Source: Phyto melanocephala (taxonomy: Eukaryota > Arthropoda > Insecta > Diptera > Rhinophoridae). From it: a stretch of DNA of 64,000 bases. Below are positions 58,850-64,000 of this stretch, piece after piece. The stretch spans positions 911,201 to 975,200 of the forward strand of contig OW799237.1 of assembly GCA_941918925.1 (NCBI GenBank). Reading direction: 5' to 3'. Position numbers and translations under genes: made by a program. The notes beneath the pieces are model-generated. The model was not told the origin of the DNA and ran no database searches. It saw only the letters and a list, made by a program, of their open reading frames with translations. Positions within the stretch are counted from its first letter, which is position 1; every line of letters begins with the position of its first letter.

Positions 58850-61800
58850 TGAAGTAATGAGAGTCAATGTCATTTTAATGCAAACAGCAAGCAAAACTGT
58901 AATTTACCAACTGCTATATATCTGCTGATCTATTACTTGGTTGTTATAAGAGTTGCCAGAGTTTATATTTTGAAATCCCTATAAGCTTTATTATAAAAAT
59001 TTTTTTACCGACATTTTTGAATAAAAACTTAAAGTTACATAAAAATAAATTGAAATAGTTTTAAAGTTGAAACATATAAAAAAATATTTAATGACCACAA
59101 GATCAATTAAATTTGAAAAAATATGTCTTGATTGATAAACTATTTGAGGTATAACTAATATTAAAATTTTATTCAGGATCTAGTTTATTGTTAACATTCT
59201 TATTATTATAAAGAATTTCTAGATTAATCTTTCATTTTTCACAATTAAAAATTCGTTGTAATAATAAGAAAGTGCAAAATAAACTCGATACTGAATAAAA
59301 TTTAAATAATAGTTAAAGCGAAGAAGTTTGTCAAATAAATAAAAATTCTATTTAAGATATGTATATTTTTATTTAACAAGATAATTTTGACAAATTGTTA
59401 ATCAGTTAAGGAAAGTTTTTGAAAAATTTCCGACAACTTTCGTAAAAAGATTTTTAAACAAAATTTTAGTTAAAAAACTTTTTAATTCTATAATTTTCAA
59501 ATTTCTGTTACATTGTGCATACGTGCTCAGTAAAGATTTTATTTAAAATATTTATAAAATACTTCGTTAACAGTTTCCATCTGTTAAGAGGTTTAAATAA
59601 TTTTAAACATTCGCATAAGTGTAAATTGAATTTTTTAATTTCAGGCAACAATTTTCAATTTAAAAAAATATAAGACATTGATAAATAATGTATCACAGAT
59701 TTCAATTAAAAATGGTAACACTTTTTCAAAAGTAAACAGATGTAATAAGTTCCTGACTAAACCCAACAATACCTCTCTTATGCTTAATCTGTAGAAAAAA
59801 ATCTCCAGACCGTCATCACTACTCTGTACAGTGTCTCAGAAGTGTTTTTTTTTGATAATATTTCGGTAACATGCGTATCATTGAATGTATCGTAATGAAA
59901 TTCTGCAGAGAAACAGCTGAGGTGTGTTTCGTTTGTTTAGGATCATGGGTGTAAAAATGGGAGTGAGTGGGCTTTACTTAAAAATTGGTCACCTTAAGTA
60001 TACGGTTTCTGAAAAAATCGCCACAAATTAATTTTTCGTTTTAAACTAAAAAAGTTTAACATGAAGATAGTTGTTTGAAATGTTGAAAAAAAATTTTCCA
60101 CGTAAAAGTTAGGTCCTATAGTTAAATAATATTTAGGTTGAATGAAAAAAGTTATTATATTTTATAACAGTCTTTCCACCTTGTAACTTTGCCAAGTTTG
60201 GATAGGGCTGATGGGGGACATTTTAACTAACCTGCCCCTTTTTTATTTTGTACTAAATTTTGTTTAGTTTTCTTTTACAAATTTAAATTGAAAATAAATT
60301 AAGTCTGAAGCAAAATTTTTTTTCGCCAAATCTACAAAAATTAAGATTTTTATTTAAGCAAAAGACGCAAAAATATAGCCTTTCAACATGTGTTTGAATT
60401 GGATGCTGGTAGCTTTTTATGTGACTCAGATGTCTAAATAAAATTTACATGTATTTTTATTATAATGTTATCCGCAATACAGATAATATTTTTAAAAATT
60501 TTGGCGGATTTAGATAAGCTCGCCAAGTAAAACAATACAAAAAACGTCAGCCAAAAATTATAAAATTTTTTTCTTGCTACCTTATTATCTTTTTAGCTCA
60601 TAGGTAAGCGTATTTTAAAAATATTTGTTATCACTTTCTTGATGTGAAATTTTTTTTTCAATGTTAAACCACTGTGCGCTGTTCGATAGTTAATGGTAAA
60701 GTCAACTTATGAGCATATCCTTGAGTGTGTGTACCTGACTGTATGCAAAGGAAGAGATAGCGCTTGTTTTCATCTCAAACATTAAACATCGGGATCAATG
60801 AGCATTTAATAATGCATCAATTGCTTTGTGGATTGTTCTTATCATAAAACCAGCCAAACTGTATTTTTATACAATAACTAAAGACTCAATATAAAAAGAG
60901 GAAAATAAAACAATTATAAATGATGATATATTTTTACATACTCGTGTGCATATGTGTGTGCTTATGTTAACCTTTATGTTGAGCGTAAGTCTAGTAAAAT
61001 TAAAGACAAATTGAATGATGAATTGTTGCGTAAAAGAAATTTTTGCAAAAAGATAAATAAATTAAAGCGATGTTTTATTTTTACTTTTTTTAATTTTTTG
61101 AAACCATTTTACACAATATTTATTATTTATTTTTATAACAATTATTTAGACTTAAAAATAATTCGATTTCATTGAATTTCGTCCTTCAGTTGTATAAGTA
61201 GTTCACTATAAATCACATGGCCTTATTTTACCTCTTGACATTGTCACATGCCGACAGATTTGTATATGTTCTGGTCGAAATATTTTCACAGTTTTTCTTT
61301 CCTTCCTTTAGATCCACCATTGTTCATTTGCAAATATGCAAAACGTGGTATGACCACATATCACTTATGCAAATTACTTTTTCAATTCGTTCTGGTGTAA
61401 GTCATTTACGTAGACGAGATGTTCACACCTTGACATACAAATATATGCTTTTTAACTAATGATTTTCTGGTTGCCGTTTCAAAAATATACACACTGATTT
61501 GTATCTACACATTGAGTGACGTGCGACTGCAGGTAAAAATATTCTGAAGAATAAATTAAAGAAAACACCGTTGTTTTTGCAAATTATTTGTCAACTTAAT
61601 TGAATGAATCATTTAAAATAAAGACATTATGGAAGAATTAAATGAACGATAAATGCAAATTAATGAGCGATCAAAATGTTTGTCTACTTAGTGAACTTGA
61701 GAACATATTCATATTAATTGTAGCTACTAGCAGTAAGGAAGTAAAACTGTTATAGCAGCATCTATAGCTATTAGAGACAATTGGCTTAAATTCTCTTTTT

Positions 61801-64000
61801 AAGTCAACATACAATTCTGCACCGTAAACAAGCAATGGCCTGGCTAGCATAGCATTTACACTCTTTGTCTTTATTGCACATCGAAATCACATTTCATATC
61901 TTGATGCAGCTGCCTAGGAAATAAAGTATCTTTAAGTCTGATTCAAATGTCGCAAGTAAATGTAAATAATTTTTTGGCAAATCTTACAAAATGTTAAATT
62001 TGACAAAATGTTTTTTATAATTTCTTAAAATCAATTTATAAAAGCTAGTAAATTTATAAATTGTTTTCAACGAAAATTAAATTTATCGAAAATTTGTATA
62101 GTTTCAAATGGATCATTTATTAGACCTAGACCTACACAGGCATAAGAAATATTTCAATTAATCCCATTTTATTTAAAACAGTAAATGTATATTACTCTGT
62201 GTCTTGCTTTACGATCAAAATATAAAAAATAGAACAATACTCAAACAAAACAACGTTGTGAATAACTCTGTTGCCTAATTTTTTTTTGGCATTTTATGCA
62301 TTTATTCTATTTTGCTCGATGTTTTTGCTTGCTATGATTTGCAATTTCTTTATTTTGCTTCTTGTTTTGATATTCTGCTTTGCTTGAACACTAACAAAGC
62401 TGCAGATAAAAAATTTTTAAGTGATGATTGCTTTGTTTAATTCAGAATAATGTTTTGTTATGTTTCTTTTGTATTTTTATTTGTACTAAAATATAGAGAC
62501 TGAAAGAAGTATGAAATAGAATATTTAATATTTAGAATATTTTACGCAGCTCTACAATATATATTTTTGATAAAAATACAACTTATGCATTAGATCTAAA
62601 ACTTATTTACTGTAGTTCTTTTACTACATTTTATTGTAAAATTACTTTATTTTTCATCGTGTAATGAGCTGTGCATTGACTTGCTTTATAAACTATCAAT
62701 TATTACAAAACATTCATTTGAAACTCTATTTCCTGTAAAGATACGTCAACAGTTGTTAAAGTTTTTTAATTTGCAGAAGCAAGCAGTAGCAGTCGGAACT
62801 ATAAGTTTTTACACAGCAACTAATGAGCAGCAATTACGTTAATGCAAAACAAAATTAAACTAAAGCAAATTCAGTGATGTAAATTTCAATACAATTGATG
62901 TCTGTATATATTTCCATGACGTGCTGTTTTTAGACACAAGCAAGCGTTTTGAGTAAAAATTTTTCCTATTATTAAAATGTTTAGCCATAAGTTTTTATCA
63001 ATGATTTTTGTCAAGAATTGTATTTATGTAAACTTGTACACAAAGTTACTCATTGCGTTATTTTCTAATAACAATTGTCAACTTTCATATGTGAAAAAAT
63101 ATTTCCTGCATTTAACTCTATGCTGGGTAATTAAATCTGTTCTCTTTATTCGAGCTACTAATAACTTAGTAGTGACAATTGTAAACTTAAGTGCTGCCCA
63201 CCCATATTAATAAACATAAATTACTTTTGCAATTTAAGTCTTTGTGTTTACATATTTATAGGCTTTAAAATGCCAACAAATAAAGAAACTTTGCCATTAT
63301 GGACATTAAAAGCAGAATCCATGATTATTAAAACTCATAAAAATTCGTACTCATTATTTTCATTTATTTATTTATTTTGTATTTTAGCGGTAAAATCGCA
63401 AAAAAAAAATTATAACAGAAGAACAGTGTTGCAAACTTTATTATCTCTGTATTATTTATGGTATTTCGTATCTAAATAATGTTAAATGGGAGAATGTCTT
63501 GAGAACTTAACAAAACAGTAGAGAAAAACTGCAACAAAATCATCATAAAAAACTTAAGCAATAAAACGCCATAATATGATGAGACTAAGAGCAAAGAGCC
63601 GTAAAATTAATACACTTGGTTTTATATTAGAGAATTATGTGTTATTTTGCGTACGAATGAAGAATTGCTTAATATCGTGCTGATGCCAGACAATATGCCA
63701 GGAATATACCACCTACAAACCCGCTTGCTTACACATGTGGTCGGCATTTTAATGGAGTACTAATTTTAGTGTTGGGTATGGTTTATCATTAAATTAACTT
63801 TAATACGTTTCTCCATCTCATTCTACACAGAAAAAAAAAATAATCTTCGATTATATAAATTAAGATAAATTAAGAAAACCACATACAATTTTATTGGAAT
63901 TAGAACACATCACTAAATTTGTAAAATTCATTTTGCTATAGCAACATTTCAAAAATTTGCCAAAAGTGAAATTAATTTTAGGCTTACCTTTGTGTGAAAA
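58840..64000 (+). repeat. Tandem segmental duplication, unit 2 (runs off the window)
   Basis: Co-linear with unit 1 from its first base to the end of the window, corresponding to about 52605-57806. It lacks the 235-bp insertion. Near 59000-59230 it has a stretch that does not align with unit 1, so at least one further indel event separates the units. It carries the same non-coding blocks and the left end of the ACACAG element at 63825. Confidence 0.95.

Overview
The window looks like non-coding DNA from a higher fly (Diptera, probably a calyptrate such as a blow fly or house fly relative). This rests on the very AT-rich composition, the types of decayed transposon present, and a repeat ending in a GAAGGGTATATAAGATTCGG-type terminus that I associate with calyptrate genomes. 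The species is an inference. I find no convincing intact host gene, no tRNA or rRNA gene, no CRISPR array and no bacterial-style operon. Nearly all short open frames look like chance. The window is best read as a gene desert or the inside of a very large intron that has collected transposable elements.

Layout. 1-9 kb holds decayed Tc1/mariner-superfamily transposases at 2.7-3.1, 3.1-3.8 and 7.5-8.6 kb. The last is a complete element with inverted ends and TA target duplications but a dead transposase. There is also an unidentified coding-like relic at 5.3-5.6 kb. 9-27 kb is mostly unique AT-rich sequence, with a dispersed repeat at 16.1-16.6 kb, a mariner relic at 24 kb and a 168-bp hAT-type MITE at 27.1 kb. 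27.45-28.25 kb is a high-copy dipteran repeat with hairpins at both ends and a tRNA-like module inside. 30-32.5 kb has a hammerhead-ribozyme-like motif, the N-terminal part of a mariner transposase, and a 1.09-kb element with ACACAG ends that contains a nested fold-back MITE. 34.9-35.3 kb is another unidentified coding relic. 36.7-44 kb is dense in mobile DNA: a mariner MITE, a 5'-truncated non-LTR retrotransposon, a 160-bp fold-back MITE with TAA duplications, two mariner relics, an ACACAG element and a complete-looking 734-bp non-autonomous Helitron. 44-52.6 kb is mostly unique, with one more dispersed repeat at 48.5-49.5 kb.

The largest structure is a tandem segmental duplication. A unit of about 6.2 kb starts at 52605 and begins again at 58840, running off the window end. 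The 3' terminus of a dispersed repeat sits exactly at the junction. Divergence between the units is patchy, including one block of roughly 540 bp that is almost identical. Unit 1 carries a 235-bp insertion flanked by 13-bp target duplications that is absent from unit 2, so unit 2 is a natural empty site. The insert carries, on the minus strand, the same hammerhead-like core (CTGAAGA, stem, GAA[A/T]) seen at 30.39 kb. Near the end of unit 1 a minus-strand open segment has an acceptor-like site, a protein-like sequence, a stop codon and a nearby AATAAA. It is the only candidate host exon I would keep.

My choice for the possibly undescribed item is the small hammerhead-motif retroelement at 52745-52979 together with the breakpoint architecture of the tandem duplication.
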